From: Streptomyces muensis
Lineage (GTDB): Bacteria > Actinomycetota > Actinomycetes > Streptomycetales > Streptomycetaceae
Direction of reading: 5' to 3'
NCBI RefSeq assembly: GCF_021474425.1
Contig: NZ_JAKEIP010000004.1
Span: 52,344 to 116,343, forward strand
DNA length: 64,000 bases
Shown one piece after another: positions 62,478 through 64,000 of the stretch. The position numbers and the translations under genes were made by a program. Position 1 is the stretch's first letter. Each line of letters opens with the position of its first letter. A model generated the notes under the pieces. It saw only the letters and a program-made list of their open reading frames with translations. It was not told where the DNA came from and did not search any database.

Positions 62478-64000
62478 TCACCACGCGCCTTGCCGGACCA
62501 GCTGGCGGCGCAGCTTTCCGGTCGGGGTGCGGGGCAGGGACGGAACGAGGCTGACGCCGCGGGGGACCTTGAAGGCGGCGAGATGTTCGCGGGCGAGTCT
62601 GAGGAGGTCGGTCTCCAGGCCCGCCGGCGCCGGGGTGAGGGGTACGACGAAGGCGCGCAGCCGGCTCATGCCGTGCCCGTCGGTGACGGCGGCGACCGCG
62701 ACCTCCTTCACCGCCGGATGGGTGCGCAGCACGGCCTCCACCTCCAGCGGAGAGACGGTGATGCCGCCGACCATCTCCATGTCGTCTGCGCGGCCCAGGT
62801 GCCGGTAGGTACCGTCCGGCTCGCGGCGTGCCCGGTCCCGCGTGGCCAGCCAGCCGCCGACGAGCGTGCGTTCGGTCTCCTCGGACCGGTTCAGATAGCC
62901 GGGAGTCACCGTCGGCCCGCGGACCCAGAGTTCGCCTTCCTCACCGTCCGGCACCGGGCGCCCGGCCCGGTCCCGCAACTCGACCTCGAATCCGGGTACC
63001 GGTCGGCCGACGGTGCCCGGCCGGTTGTGCTCGAAGCCGTTGGCACAGAAGGCGTGACCGGCCTCGGTGGAACCGATCTGCTCCAGCACGGGCGCGCCCA
63101 GCAGTTCCGTGACCTGGCTGCCGAGCCCCTCCGGCATGCCCTCACCGGCCGACACCGCGGCACGCACCGAGGCGAAGCAGGCCTCATGGCCACTGCCGCG
63201 GTCGGTCACCAGGGCGGCGTACGCGGACGGCACGGAATACAGCAGGGTCACCCGGTGCCGGGCGACGAGTTCATCGACGGCGGACGGGGTCGGACGCCGG
63301 GCCACCAGGACCGCGGAGGAGCCCGAGAAAAGGGGGAAGACGAAGGCATTGCCGAAGCCGTAGGCGAAGTACAGCTTCGACACCGACAGAGCGACGTCGT
63401 CCTGGGTGATGCGCAGCACCCGCCGGCCGATGAGGTCGTGGTAGGTCTTCGGGTCGCCGTGCGTGTGCACGACGCCCTTGGGACGGCCCGTGGTGCCGGA
63501 GGTGTACTGAACGTACAGGGGGGTGTGCGCGTCGACCGGGTGGGCAGGGGCCGGCTCGGCGGCCGAGGTGAGCGCGACCAGTTGATCGGCACCCAGGCAC
63601 TGCCGTCCGGCAAACCGGCCCGCCGACTCTTTCGCGTCCTCGAGCCCCGGTCCCGTCACGCACAGCACGGCCCCGGTGTCCTGGGCCGTGAACGCGTGGT
63701 CGGCGGCCGGGAGTTCGGGGTTGACCAGGACCGCTACGGCGCCGAGACGGGCGACGCCGAGGAAGGAGGCCACCCAGGCGACTCCGTCGGGCAGTGCGAG
63801 CAGCACGCGGTCACCGGGACGCACGCCGTGTTCGGCGAGCACAGTGGCCGCACGGGCCGCGAGGTCGTGCACCTCACCGTGGGTCCACGCCTGGTGGTCT
63901 TGATGGAAGGCGGCCCGGTCGGTCCAACCGCGCCGCTTCGCGAGGTCGGCGAGGTGGGCGGCCAGGTTGCCGGGCCCTTCCGCGTTGGCAGGGGGCGCGG
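62478..64000 (-). CDS. Benzoate-CoA ligase-like AMP-binding enzyme, partial
   Basis: The frame stays open to the right edge, so the start is outside the window; 507 residues are visible. Motifs are QYTSGTTGRPKGVVHTHGDP, SKLYFAYGFGNAF (as in benzoate/4-hydroxybenzoate-CoA ligases), IGSTEAGHAF, GEEGELWVRGPTVTPGY, GWLATRDRARREPDGTY, GRADDMEMVGG and the PTGKLRRQ lysine. The FAYGFGN segment points to an aromatic acid substrate. It is the first visible gene of the leftward operon with a second ligase, a monooxygenase and a PabC-like gene. Confidence 0.88.
   Translation of the reverse strand, partial: APPANAEGPGNLAAHLADLAKRRGWTDRAAFHQDHQAWTHGEVHDLAARAATVLAEHGVRPGDRVLLALPDGVAWVASFLGVARLGAVAVLVNPELPAADHAFTAQDTGAVLCVTGPGLEDAKESAGRFAGRQCLGADQLVALTSAAEPAPAHPVDAHTPLYVQYTSGTTGRPKGVVHTHGDPKTYHDLIGRRVLRITQDDVALSVSKLYFAYGFGNAFVFPLFSGSSAVLVARRPTPSAVDELVARHRVTLLYSVPSAYAALVTDRGSGHEACFASVRAAVSAGEGMPEGLGSQVTELLGAPVLEQIGSTEAGHAFCANGFEHNRPGTVGRPVPGFEVELRDRAGRPVPDGEEGELWVRGPTVTPGYLNRSEETERTLVGGWLATRDRARREPDGTYRHLGRADDMEMVGGITVSPLEVEAVLRTHPAVKEVAVAAVTDGHGMSRLRAFVVPLTPAPAGLETDLLRLAREHLAAFKVPRGVSLVPSLPRTPTGKLRRQLVRQGAW

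Noticed and set aside
61168..62808. An open plus-strand frame of 546 codons
   Set aside because: It is antisense to the two AMP ligase genes and has no domain.

Overview
The window is high-GC DNA of a filamentous actinomycete. It is most like Streptomyces or a close relative, judging by very strong GC bias at third codon positions, GTG starts, 4-base stop/start overlaps (ATGA, GTGA), a DHA2-type MFS pump, TetR/LacI/MarR/PucR regulators, remnants of IS5-, IS110- and IS481-type elements, and a DUF3500 Tat protein. No tRNA, rRNA, CRISPR array, phage or conjugative module was seen.

Layout. (1) 1-5344: acyl-CoA activation and carboxylation. An acyl-CoA carboxylase carboxyltransferase (cut by the left edge) is divergent from an operon of two AMP-forming acyl-CoA ligases (the second PrpE-like), followed by the biotin transporter gene bioY. 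A perfect 11-bp inverted repeat lies in the divergent promoter. (2) 5434-33510: a large accessory catabolic island. It encodes a PucR-type regulator, two paralogous aldehyde dehydrogenases (one has Arg in place of the catalytic Cys), two family III CoA-transferases (one apparently rearranged), two paralogous SxxK serine hydrolases, two MFS transporters, an SRPBCC protein, a signal-less solute-binding protein, a MarR regulator, two unlike amidohydrolases, an AMP ligase with a small Cys-containing partner, an SDR, a crotonase, a zinc alcohol dehydrogenase, a carboxymuconolactone-decarboxylase-like protein and a DUF35/thiolase-like (Ltp2-like) pair. Together they look like an undescribed CoA-thioester pathway: uptake, hydrolysis, oxidation, CoA activation, hydration and C-C cleavage of an unknown carboxylated or ester substrate. 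Related operator-like blocks recur at several of its promoters.

(3) 33587-49290: a DUF6624 gene, then a carbohydrate-use island (GH31 glycosidase, LacI repressor, ABC importer without ATPase, GH43-like glycosidase) flanked by decayed glycosidase genes. Three copies of a 12-bp palindrome mark the LacI regulon. After it comes a graveyard of transposase and other gene fragments containing one intact TetR/P450 pair. (4) 49295-53773: SDR and TetR genes, then a VOC protein and a dienelactone hydrolase divergent from a TetR gene with its own operator-like palindrome. (5) 54060-58807: an OmpR/histidine kinase pair, a DUF3500 Tat-exported protein and an AhpD-like protein. (6) 58880-64000, all on the minus strand: two aryl/acyl-CoA ligases, an FAD monooxygenase and a broken aminodeoxychorismate-lyase-like gene. 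This is probably the edge of a specialised-metabolite or aromatic-acid cluster continuing past the right edge.

Starts were chosen from ribosome-binding sites and stop/start overlaps. Functions rest on motif recognition, not on database searches.
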